Assembly (NCBI GenBank): GCA_026874595.1
Contig: CM049317.1
Location: 64,128,118-64,192,117 of the forward strand
Source: Sipunculus nudus
Lineage: Eukaryota > Annelida > Sipuncula > Golfingiida > Sipunculidae
Length of the DNA stretch: 64,000 bases
Direction: 5' to 3'
Part shown: positions 24,801 through 38,100 of the stretch, one piece after another
How the letters are laid out: each line of letters starts with the position of its first letter
Position numbering within the stretch: the stretch's first letter is position 1
Translations under genes and position numbers: made by a program
The notes under the pieces: generated by a model
The model's database searches: none
Told to the model about the DNA's origin: nothing
What the model saw: only the letters and a program-made list of their open reading frames with translations

Positions 24801-25603
24801 TGATAGTGGCATAACGGCATCTGAACAGTTGCATTAAATATCATCGCTAGGGTGAAAGGCGAGCATTCACACATAAGGCAAATACACGGAACACTTGCTA
24901 AACGAGGTTCGTGTTACCGAAATGTGAGTCTGTTTGAATGGCGAGTACCGATGATAAATGAAGTCACGTGTTTATGATTTGTGACCGTGCCACAAATCAA
25001 CCGACCATTTGTGGATGGGTGATAGTCCGTACACAGGTGGCACAAATGACTGAAAGAAAAGAAAATGATACTCTTAGCGGCAAACCGTTTCCAAGGCCGT
25101 CCGAGGGGATTCGTTTTATCAAGCCTTCTGTGCACTTAAATTTCTTTCTAGCTTTTATGCATCCTGGTATACCTTCAGAGGAAAAGAAAGAGAAATGATC
25201 GGAACGATTTAGAAGTTGCACATTCATTTATAGTTAAATTTTGTCGACATGAAAAACCATTTCCTCGCGTTTATACATAGTGGTAATAAGCTTGCACCGG
25301 GCAGGTTCAATGGCGAATAAGAAAACAATAACAAAGCGTGCTGCACAACTATTATCAGCCACAAGGACGGCTAACAGTAAAAAGTAATTGACTCGTGAAT
25401 ATAAAATATTATCATTCCTTGGTGAGGGTAAAGCACGTCAGGTCGCGCGGCCTGGTTATGGTACACCAATGCACGTGTGTTGTATTTATTAACACACAAA
25501 AAAAACGAGTGTCCAGACAGAATGAACTGATCATACATATTGTGACAGTAATAAGTCGTATTGTGTTCCTGTGATTGAAAAAGTAATCATGTCCAATATC
25601 ATG

Positions 25604-25650
<47 letters not shown>

Positions 25651-26986
25651 CTTGAAAACCATACCGGCTTCAGTGGCTCATGAGTAGAGCACAGGACTCA
25701 AAGTAGAGAGGTCGTGAGTTCGAATCTCAGCCAAGGCGTTGAGATTTTTCACGGTCGTCCCCCACCCAACTCTTGATGAGTATTAACCAATACAGTTTTT
25801 CACCTGAATTACATTCTCTGCAAATTCACGCATATTTAATGTTTTCAGAAGTCACTAAATATGTTACGGGCGTATTATGCACCATTTGATTTGCTATTTT
25901 TAATATTATTAATTACATTTACAGATTTCTGATGATCAAATTTATCCTTTCACATGCCTCTTAGACAAACCACCATTTCTTCTTATTGCATTATTATATG
26001 GTTTAAGGCCACAATTTTCATGTATAACATAATACAATGTATACTCATCAGATTTAGTTTATACTCATTTGAACATCGATTTTATTTCAGCTAATGAACT
26101 AAACGAATATTATCATCCCCACTTTCTATGGGACTTTTTCTATAATATACATGTTTTCATTCATTTCCAGTGGACATTTTGCACACTTATTACTGTCGCA
26201 TAGTTTAAATTCTGAATATTTTTTTACAAATATTTAATCATGAGAGTCTGCTGAATCTTTTCTTGATGTAGTCCATAAAAGTCCAGAGTATTAGTTTGGC
26301 AATCATATATTTAATATTTGATTACCTCCAAATTGCATGGTCATTTTCTCTCAATTTTTTCAAATGCTTATACGATGTATATAAAAACCAATAGAAAGAA
26401 GTATAATTTGCCATTTCTGAAATTGTACAAAATTCAGCTGAGCGCCTTGACCCATGGGTCTCGTGCTTTTTAATTTTACCCTATCACTTTTTGATGACAA
26501 CCTCAGTACAAACTCTGTCAGACCATACAGATATATAGTTGTAGACGCGTATTTTCCAAAGTTAAACGCTGTTGAAAGCCTGCATTGGGGCCATTTTCCA
26601 CGGTGCTGCACAGCGCGCACCTTTCACTATTGAACTCTGTCGGTTGTGGGTATAAAGGCTCATATTTGTAGGTGTACCCAGGCAGTGAAGAATCAATGCT
26701 AAATTATTGCAAGGGGTCAGAGCCAAGTGTCATTCTGTGAACCATGCAGCAATCTGCCTTACGTCAAACGTACAGGTGGTTCGGCGTGTAGTGTGATATT
26801 CATGATATTGGCTCCTCTTCCAGCTGCAGTATAAGGTTACAGGATTGGTCGTAAAGTGGCTGGTTCCCTTATCTCTGCCTATCAATAGGTGGAGATATTT
26901 GTTTTCGGCAGCATTCTTCTTCTTTTTATTATTATTATTATTATAATTAATATCATCATTATTATTATTATTATCATTATTATTTA

Positions 26987-27024
<38 letters not shown>

Positions 27025-28787
27025 TGTCACTGATTTCATCCGATTTCTTTGATACTTACTAAAAAAAATCTTACTATGGCTCATTTAATTTGACCCAGTT
27101 TCAGTGACTTTTACCTATTTTTCAGAGTCACTGGGGTCCAAAGTGCGATTTTTATCAGATTTTCAATAATATTCACTCTTTTTATATAAGATTTACAGAC
27201 AAATTGATGAAAAACCTAATATATGCTTACCATCATTTCTGGGGCTACCGCTTTGAATAAACTCATGCAACACCATATGAGATAGGTTAATTAATCAGTC
27301 TTATCAGATAAGCTACGTTTACATATAAAACATTGGACCTAGGAAGTAAAAAAATAACAGTGTCATTTACAATGCAGGAGTGCAGTGGCATGTTTGGTAA
27401 CGATATTTTTAATAATTTTGTTAGAATAATATGCAAATTAGTTGAAATTACGAAAATGTGACGTCAGCTCTTTCAGCTCATCTGTGAAAACATAAGATAG
27501 AACGACCACATTTCATTTGTAAAACATAACTATAGTTCTTCCCAAACTGTTAGACATGGATATAATTTAAGTCAGGGGGAATACCTACAAGTGGAGAATC
27601 GGGGTTGGGGTGATTGGTTGAGATCTGTGACTGTCGTATGACAGTTACATAAAGTCTAGTTTTCATTTACTAACCAGACGAGTTGCGTGTATTAGGCGCA
27701 CAAATTGGAATTCTAAGTGGAGATAAGGCTCCACGTAATGGTAACTTTATCCACGGTAGGATGGGGGGGGGGGGGGTCAGGGGTTTCGGTCACTTCCAAA
27801 ACCCAACCCCGGACAACTGAAGTTTCATCCCCCATTGCAGTGCAAAATACATGCACATTATTTTGACTACATGCACTTACTTGTATGCACCTTACTAAAT
27901 ACACACACACACACTAACATGCACCTTTAAGTTTCATGCAGACACATATATTAGGACACATACTGGACACTTGCATGCACAGTTATAGACACACTACCGT
28001 GTCTTTGCTCAACTTCAGTGTGGATTGTTTCGCCTTGCAAACACCTCCTTCCAATCCATTTGATATGATACCCCCTCCCCCCCCCCCCCCTTTCAGTCTG
28101 ACAACAATCCTGTCGGGGTTTGTCAAATAAACCTGTTTGGCAGCAGCTAAAATAGAATTCGGCGTAATTTAGCCTATAAAGGCTGTGAATGGACAAACAA
28201 ATATAAATTAATCACAGATATTGTTCAAGCAATTTATCCGGAATAAAATTGTGCAACTTGACTCGCATTCTGTTCATGCAACTGTCACGACCTCATCCTT
28301 CTACTAAAAAAAACCTGTCTCTGGTAGGCACTGTGGGACGGCCGGGATTATACCTGTCTCAACCGTCAAACTTTAAAATCAAATTTTGCTGCATTTCAAG
28401 GGAATATCTTATGTTTATATTTCATATGCGTTTAAACTTACAAAATATTACTTATTCCGTGAAGTCCTTACCATAAAAACACCAATGTTTATGTAATTTG
28501 CCTTGAAACAATTATAATCCAACATATTTGAACACTACATTACGACATATATGTATATACCTGCGCCGCTGTTTTGGCCCCGGTGTATTGTATAGGTGTC
28601 AGATTGTGACGCCCATAATAGCGGAGTCGTACTCTTGTGAGTCCGAGTCTGCGCAGTGACAGATCCCTTTAAAGCCGCTGTATACTTTATATCAGGCCAT
28701 GCACAGCAGTCAGTGTCACAGTGAATTTTAGACCAAATTACCGCCACAATACTTGCTACAATTAAAAAAAGTTCCTTACATGCACTG

Positions 28788-28872
<85 letters not shown>

Positions 28873-31800
28873 TTGTAGCCCATGAACAGAGACTTGTTGT
28901 ATGAGCGGCCATCCATGTTTAATGACTCGTGACCAGCGATTTCGAGAAAATGCCGCTCCGTATATCAATGGGAGAGGGGTCAGAGAGGACTATTTATATA
29001 CCGATTTGATATGCAATTGAAAGGAAATAGCCCGCTTCTAATATGCATGTTAGTGTCATCACGGTATATTTGCACTGGTATTACCGGGAAATGACAACGT
29101 GGCACGAAAGGAATTGTCAAAACATTGCCATAACGACACGTTCTTCACCGAACGAAGACCCTTATTTATACAACAGGTTCCTCGTCCAGCTCATGAATAA
29201 TTAATGAGGTGAAACGAGCTGTTAAGAAGCACGTGACAAATATCTATCCCAGAAGTCCCTGCAACATCAGATGCCAGAGCATAAAAATGTAGCAAGAGTT
29301 CAATTTATCACAAGCGGAACAAGCCATATGAAAAAGTATAAATTGTAAAATTCTGAAGCCTGAGTCTGTGGTCAAGTGGATATCATTCAGCATGATTTTA
29401 GCTATGACTTTTATTTTTTGTTCTTTCCCCCCTAAAAGAGATATGTGAGATTATTTTGTATCGAGTCATCCGTTAACTGAATGTTCTATCTTCTGTCTAT
29501 ATCTTCTATATACTTATAAAATTGTCCTTTTTTTGTCCGAGGAAACCCCCAGAAATAGCAGTGTTCGGGTTTTGCTGTCAGCGTCAGTCACATGCCGTAA
29601 CTTACAGATTGCACACCAGTTTGGCCCAACCACTTGCACACAACTGAATACCCTGCAGCATAACATTACAGGTCTGTCGTTCTGTCGCGCTCTCAATCCC
29701 GCCAATGCTGACCTTCACCTTAGCCCATAATCCCAAAGACAAATAATTGGTTCCGTATTGAACACCTGACGTCCCTACCTAACGCTTCTCGGGATACGCG
29801 GTAATAAACCCATTCCCCTACTACGGGACCTAACGTGTTCCCATTTTCTAAACTTTACTCCACACAAAAATTCCACACAAAACTTTTTATATATAAAAAT
29901 ATGCCATGCATGAATTATAAATAGAAGACTGACCTTGCGTATGAGCATGGGTGGTCAAATCCATATTTGTTATTATTAGTAGTATTATTTTTATTATTAT
30001 GATAAATTATTAGGCCTATATATTAATATTTTTATGTTGTTTTATTATTATATGTCAAACATGAGAAGCTGACCGTTGAATGATCTTATAAAATAAATAT
30101 GACGAGAGCTAAATAATTTTTGGGTCGGAAAGCAAGAGGTTTTATGGATGAGCGATAATATAAGTAGTTATGGAAAGCGTTAGCAATCTTCAACGAGTAA
30201 GTTTCTGATTACCAAATATGTTTCAGTTTTACTAGTCTTACCAGTATTTAAAGCACTCTAATTTCAAATTTACGCCAAATTGTTGTGAATGTATAGGTCG
30301 GTAAGCAATGGATTTTATTGATGAGCGTTAATATAAGGGGTGTTGGAAAGCGTTAGCATTCTTCAAACGAGAAAGTTTTTTAATACCAAAATATGTTTCA
30401 GTTGTACTGGTCTGACAAGTATTTAAAGCTCTCTAATTTAGGTTTGGCACCCAAATTGTTATAAATGTATAGGCAGGTATACAAGAGATTTTATTGATGA
30501 GCGATAATATAAGTAGTTATTGAAAACGTTCTTCGAACGAGTAAATGTTTGATTACCAAATATGTTTCAGTTATACTGCTCTGACTAGTATTTAAATCTC
30601 TCTAATTTCGAATTGGCACCCGTTGTGTGAATGTATTTACAATGCCTGTATGTGATTTACAGTTTGGGGTCCGAAGTAAATTCCCCTACAATAAAGCTTG
30701 TGATTTGCATGAGAACGTATGGGTAAATACCATCAATATCCCGGTAAAAAAACGCTATTTGCTTACTTTTGATTACCAAGAAGGAGATTTTTATTGAAAT
30801 TATGATAAATGATGATATTGAACGTCACACGCCCTGACTCTGACGAATTAAATAACAGCATAATTTTCATTCCGGGTCCCTGAAAACTCGGATCACCATT
30901 GGTCTCGTTACATGGGAGACAGATCACCGATAAATTTTTTTTTTAGTATACTTGCATCTAACGACACCATTTCATTCATAGGAAAGAAAAGCTTTATTCG
31001 GTTTAGCAAACATAGATAAAGCAGAAGGCTGTGTTCTTAATCGTTCGAACAAGGGCTCTGGACGGCGCTGATTGATCTGCATGCTGGTGGTAGGGCTGTT
31101 CATAGCTATTTTGCGCTGAATCCTTTCAAACATTTTCCTAAATATTGGTCAAAATCAAATTAAAAAAATCTACTTCCCGTTCCCGAGAAAGCTCGCGACT
31201 CGGTAACAAGTGCCGTTGAGGCACCATCTCTCTATTCCCCCCCCCCCCCGTTCATATATAGCTTAGGTTCGGTTTATATGATAGCCACATAATATGCACA
31301 TAAAATATACAATAATTATCCACCTCACATAGGGATTCAAGCACCCTTGATTCGGGTAATGTTTCCTTTCCCAGAAACATCTCATGTAAACTGGTCTCTG
31401 TTTCTCTCCCATCACCGTCACCGTATCCTAACCCCAACTCACCGCATAAGATAAACAGTGTGTGCTGAGGGGCCAGAGGACATACGTGAGCAGGGTTTAC
31501 AGATATTTAGGACATACTTGGAAACATGTGGCTACGATATACTGTAGCCCACGTAACCACAGTGAGTGAGTCATTGTCCTCACTAATGTCACGTGACTTA
31601 CTGTCAGTCGGAAATTGTTATGGTATCAGTCATGTGAACACCTGTCAATGCAGACAGCCTTGAAAGAAAGAGTACATATAGATTTTTCGTGATTCTAGCG
31701 AGAAACCGAGTTCACCCTTAAACGACTCGAACCGCAACCAAATGAACCGTAACTATGCTATAATAAAGGTTTTAATTAAATTCCAATGTGCCCTGCTTTT

Positions 31801-32113
31801 TTCTTTCGGAAATGAGCATGTACTTCATCCAAGGTCTTGCTTCCGTAGCCTGAAAAGTTCATTTTTCCTAAATCATTATTCACAAATCCAAAACTGAGTT
31901 TATCAATCCCACTGGCTTTTGACCATCGGTCCAGTACATTACAACACACAGGTGAAATGGCAAGCTAGCATTATACTTTCCAGTGTGTCATATGTAGTAA
32001 TAATTTTATTATAGTAATAATATTTGTAATGATAATATATATATATATATATTGTATGCGTGTGTCATTACATGTGTACACATGTATCCTTTGTGTTCTC
32101 CTTAGATAATTTA

Positions 32114-32153
<40 letters not shown>

Positions 32154-35100
32154 GTCTACAGTATCCTTTTGGTTCGTCCCAAATTACTATATATATACTG
32201 ACCCACTGGGCTGTATCAGTCAGAGTACCCTGAGGAATGCTGGGTCTATCCAGGTCCAGTGCTGAATGGTCGTATATCAGCCAGCAGGGCAGTGACCCCA
32301 AGTGGTCAGTACCCCGATTAAAGCTAGGATAGATATGTCAGTTCTCTGCCCCAGATCCTGGAGAGCCGTTAAAATACATAATTGTTTTATGTAGTTTAAA
32401 CATGAGTAAACAATCTTCGTTAAATAATTGATAAGTGAGACCCTATAACGTGAAGGATCTGTATAGTTCAGTATAACGACACCAACATTAATCTCCTGAT
32501 CTAAGTATCATATCCTTATTTCACAAATTACATCTCGGCGCCTCTGTTTTCATAAACCATAATATACACAATGAAACTGGATTTAATAATTACACGAACA
32601 GCGTTTTAACTTAGATTATTACGCGCTTCATCGGGACACGAATGCAGCAGGTGCCCCTTGCCTATCAGAAATTGACACCGCCCCCTGCCGACCTGCCACA
32701 TTCCATAGCCTGCGGATAGTGTGCTGGGGGTTGTGACCCCGGGTCACAGGACTGCTATAGCATATAGCAGCGGTCAAAGGGTGATGTACTGGGAGGCCTT
32801 TTAATAATAATGTATCATCCCATCCTTGTTAATTCATGCCCAATTATATCTGTACGCTTAATTGAATTCATTGTCCATGCAAGTGACATAAACGATAACA
32901 CTGTTTTAAACGTCACGCTATATGAGCCTTGTGGCATATTAAATATTCTTACAGAATGATTCAATAAATTTAATTGAAAGACAACAGAAGTCCGTCATAA
33001 ATTTCGAACCTTGAACACCCTTATAATCACATTTTAAGTACTAGTCACAGTGTTTACTTCATGCTATGAGTTCAATGTACTATCCAATGGCAACGAATAC
33101 TAATGCAACTGCAAATTTGGTAAAATAATGAGAATGTTTTACATGAGCTTCCTAATATGGCGAAATATTACGTCCATGTTTAAATTGATGAAATTAAGAT
33201 GAACGTGGCAAAATCACTCATTCGGAATTGCAAATTTCCAATTCTCCTGTCGTCAAAATCGATATTATGGATTTTCTGTATATTCTTCACAACACAAATA
33301 CTCTTTTTTCATTAGTATTTCCGACGTAAACAGGCTCCCGGAATGTACAGGCCTCCATAATTAAAAAATTGACTAACCAAGCATAAATGTCTACACTGTA
33401 CCTTTACTAACATACATCATTCTCACTCGATGCTTATGCTTTGCTTATTAACACAGAAATGAAGTAATTTTCTATGTATACGCATTCACTGACGCCTCAA
33501 ATATCGATTTTGATTGATATTCGGTGGTAGAATCATAGATGATGTTATAAAGGCATATATACCTTTCGATAAAAGAACGCAATGCTATAGGTTAGCATCA
33601 AACAGTTGAAATCTCGGGGTTCCAGAACGAAATGTTCACTTGTTCTTCTGTCTAATAAATATATACAGCGAACTCTTGAGTCCGTAAATTGCCATTCAAC
33701 AAAACAACCGTAAATTTCTCTTCTATGTGTATGCTTCATAAATAACTAAGCATGAAGGTTACTTCATATAAATCACCAGTTTCTCTGTGCGAGTCATTCA
33801 TGAGTAAACCTTCATGCGCTGTTGATCCCGTGCCCTGCTGCAGTGCATGTCAAAACTTTCTCAATTGCGGTCATCGTTTTATGCTCAACATCAATGAAGA
33901 ATTCAACAATCAGTCAATCAATTTTACCAAGTGTGTTATAGACTACCTGATCTCTCTTGTACATGTTTAAAACCCCTAGTGCTCGTCAATCGCAAAACTG
34001 AAGTGTGAGAAAACAAACTTAAAAGCGTCATTTGTCAGTATATGGTTTAAACGTTATAATTCATATCATGCACCATGGCGTAATTTATATCATGGAATAT
34101 CACAATTTTTTTTATTTTATCATATATATATAAATAAATATCTAATACTTATAAAAGGAATTCGGTTCACGTTTGTTCGCAATATTCTCTTAAACCGCGT
34201 TGTGTATAATACTGTGCCATACATCATTGTAAAAGTTATTATACACGCAGTGACAGAGGCGACATGAGAATAAATAATTTTTAATGTACATATAATTTTG
34301 AGTGATTTTTCCGTTTTTACTGACTTGCGTAGAGGTCAGACCGAGCACAGTCGAACTGCCTTCGGCAGTCACCGGAATGTTAATTCGCTCAACCTCAAAC
34401 ACTAAGGACTATTGTTCATATGAATAACGCTTGCTTTCAGTGAGGGATTTGAGCATGTCTGGCTTACATTTGAACGAGGCTCTCAGCCACCTGCGTTGTT
34501 AGTAAAAGGAAAAACACATATTTCTCGCTTTATGACATGGAGAGTTCATACCAGGAGGATTAATGACAAAACCTAATTCCAGGTCCCAATTTTAGGAACA
34601 GGGCTTGGGTGGGTCGGGGTGGGGTGGTGGCGGTGTTTTAAAGACCTCAAAATTTGTCTGATACGAAGAAAAAAAAAACACTGAATGCCCCCGCGTCTCG
34701 TTCCGGTTCGCCATGTAAAACATCACTGGCCAGGTCTTCAAGGTAAACATTCCAGGGTATGATTTTTTTGCCACGAGCACAGCTCCACAAAATAACTGTA
34801 AAAAATATTTGTACACATTGTATTCAGAGAATATCCCACTAAACATCTATATTTTCTTTTAATCTTTAGTATAAAAAATGAGCCACCATTCAACATCTCA
34901 GTAAATATATATAATGGGTTTATTAGCTAGTATTGCATTGCTTTATATTATATATATACATATATATCACATACTATTATATATATACATGTACATATAA
35001 ATATATATATCACATTTTACATTATATGTCACGTTTATATATATAACATTATATACATGTATATATTATTATTATTAGAAGTAGTAGTAGTATTACTGAT

Positions 35101-38100
35101 AATGAACTATTCAGAATTTTGCAAATGAATCTGTGGAAAACGGAAAAGCACTGAACAGGACGAAAAAAGTACATATTGAAGGAAATAGGTCAGTATTTCT
35201 TAGACAATCAGTAAATTTAGCGCGGTGTAGCAGTGACTGAAATTCTTGTACAGCGTACCAACGATCATAAAGTGAATGGAGATGTAAAGATTCCGTGAAT
35301 TCAGTAACAATGATGTTTCTCATAACTTAATACAGAGTAGAACATAAACAAAAATCTACTCCTGATGTCTGGCTACTGTGCCCAACCGAATACTTTTTAT
35401 TTCATGTAGAAGTATACTCTCCACGCAAATATGCACAGTTGGAGTTCGTAATGATACAAGGGTGCATTTGGCGGAGAATGGAATTTTTAGCGCGGGAACG
35501 TCCCCTGCAGCGTGCAATACCGACCTTATAATCAAATATTCAGTGGTCCAATAAAAATTCTTTCAGGTGTTTGGGCCATGCCGGTGAAAGTCTCGTTAAA
35601 TAATACACTTGCGAGTACAGTGAAGAATTCATGAATACGGGTTTCGCGACAGGGCCGGAGTTTGGTGTAAACTTCCCATGCCTTAAATGCTGCCAAGCGC
35701 CAATCCTACCAGCGCCAATTAGAGCTATATATATATATTTGATGTGTTTTGATTGTATTCATGTACATACCCTCTGCAAATATTGATCAGAACCGCTGCT
35801 AAAGCGTTGGAAACATTCTATAGCGTGCGTAGGTTTTCAGATTTAAAAGCCAGTGACACAAGTGTAGCGCTTATTCTATGTGTGTATACACGATATTCAA
35901 CACTATGACCGATCCCTCTGAAATGACAGTTTAGAAATGATTCAGGCGTAATCAGCTGTCGGACGCCGCTCAAACTATTTATAGCTGTGAGCTGTTTGAT
36001 CTGTATAAATAAGTAGATCTAAGATGCGGATTATAGCCAGGAAACACGAGACCACATCTAACAAGAGGGCTGTTATATTTGTGATAACACGACCCCATTC
36101 ATAACGTGTAAAATGGGGCTTTTGTGACAATATATCCCATCTTTGAAAGCGACCACATGCTTGGTACTAGAATGTCCGTATTTACGCCTATTAATTAAGT
36201 ATCAAAGTAATCATATGCATTTAAATGCCTAAGTCTGCTTTGTTCCACAGTGTGATAATATACATTTGTGTTTTATTTATGTATGCGTGAACTGGAAGGG
36301 ACTCCTGCATGTTAACAGTGCAATGGTATAACATGGTTCCAATTTAATTTAAGTTAGTTAATTTAGTTTCTAAACAGAACTGTAATCAATAAGCTTATGT
36401 TCCATATAAACTCCTTGCTGTAATTAACGATTTGAATGGGTTTAATTTAAATCACGCAAGAAGCTGTTCTACAAAGTACATCATTAGCTTGTCATTCGAT
36501 AATACATCGAGGGATTCAAGGAAGAAATAATGATAAGAAACAGCAACAGGCCGAACGTTCTGTGTGAACTTTTCGTGAGATTGTTGCTATAAACAGCTTC
36601 AATTATACCACCACCAATTAAAGCTGTATATATTTGATATGTCCTGATTGTATTTGCCTACATACCCTCTGCTCATATTGATCTTGTTAAAGCGTTTGAA
36701 ACATACTAAAACGTGCGTAGGTTGAAGGCGTGTTGTACATACTGTATATAATAGCATATACAATTAACCTCAAGGACCGGTCTCTCTTAAATAACAGTTC
36801 AGAAATAATCCAAACATAATCAGCAGTTCCATCATTCAAACCCCTACATATAGCTTTGAGCTCGTTTGAGCTTTGTAAATAAGCAGACCAATTGTCGTGG
36901 TGACGGCTAGGATACACAATACCTCACTAACAACACTTTTGTTATATTAAAGATAACGCCAGTGCAATGTGACTTATTTTTTGTCTCAATAAAGCCGCTC
37001 ATCGAAAGCGAAAAAGTACTAGGATGTATACCTATTGTTACTCCTGTAACATAAGTATGCATCACGGCCTGTAATTATGGGTATTTCCGTTCTTAGGCCT
37101 GGTTTATACACATCAACAACTCGGATAGCTTCAAGTTAACTTGATAAATGTATGGCATAGTTATCATTCCAATCCAAAGTTAAATATCCTTTGTCCACGT
37201 TAATGTTATTTTTGAAGTGCATTTTTATAAGGATTAATTGAAGTACACCCGAAGCCGATATAGACAATGACACAGAGTGCTTCATATATACATGTGTTAG
37301 TAAAGTCCTAAAATGGGGGGGGGGGGGAGGTCTACGAGATGTATTTAACCTTTCAGATTACATCCTCGATTAAAATTACTCGATTAATTCATTTGACACA
37401 TTACAGATATTTCACTTTACAAAAAAAAACAAGAGTTAACCCTGTTCCCCCAGAATATTTATGCCCCCCCCCCAAGGGGAGACATGTTGTTTTAAATGCA
37501 GTCATCGTCTGTCGCCGTCAGTCGTCGTCATCTGTAGGATATCTTGTGAACACGATAACATTTGAAGGGCTCCATATTTTCCTCCGAAATTTTTAACACT
37601 GATGGTTCCCACCAAAATCTCTAAAAAGTTCACAACCGGATGACCTTGACCTTCATCTTCAAGGTAAAATCTGCCGAAATATAAAATTTTTGTGAAGCCC
37701 ATAACTTTTTGAAGTATTTCACATTTTGTCCTCAAATTTGGTACACCAATTGTCCCTACAACGTTCTCGAATTAGTTTGAAAACCGGTGACCTTGACCTT
37801 AATCTTCAAGGTCAAATCTGCCGAAATGTTTTTTTAGGGGGGGGGGTTGTTTTGTGAAAATGATAACTTTTGAAGGGCTGCATATTTTCCGCCGAAATTT
37901 GACACACTAATGGTTCTTACTAAAATCTCGGTAGAGTTCGAAACTCAGTGACCTTGTACTTCATCTTCAAGGTCAAATCTGTCGATATACAAAATTATTA
38001 GTATTTCACATTTTGTCCTCACATTTGGTTTACCGTCGGTCCTAAAAAGTTCTTGAAGGAGTTCCAAAGCCGGTGGCCTTGACTAATATCTTCAAGTTCA

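Noticed and set aside
25662-25740. Functional tRNA gene at the SINE head
   Set aside because: No closing acceptor stem after the B-box, and the head is fused to the SINE body shared with 58098.
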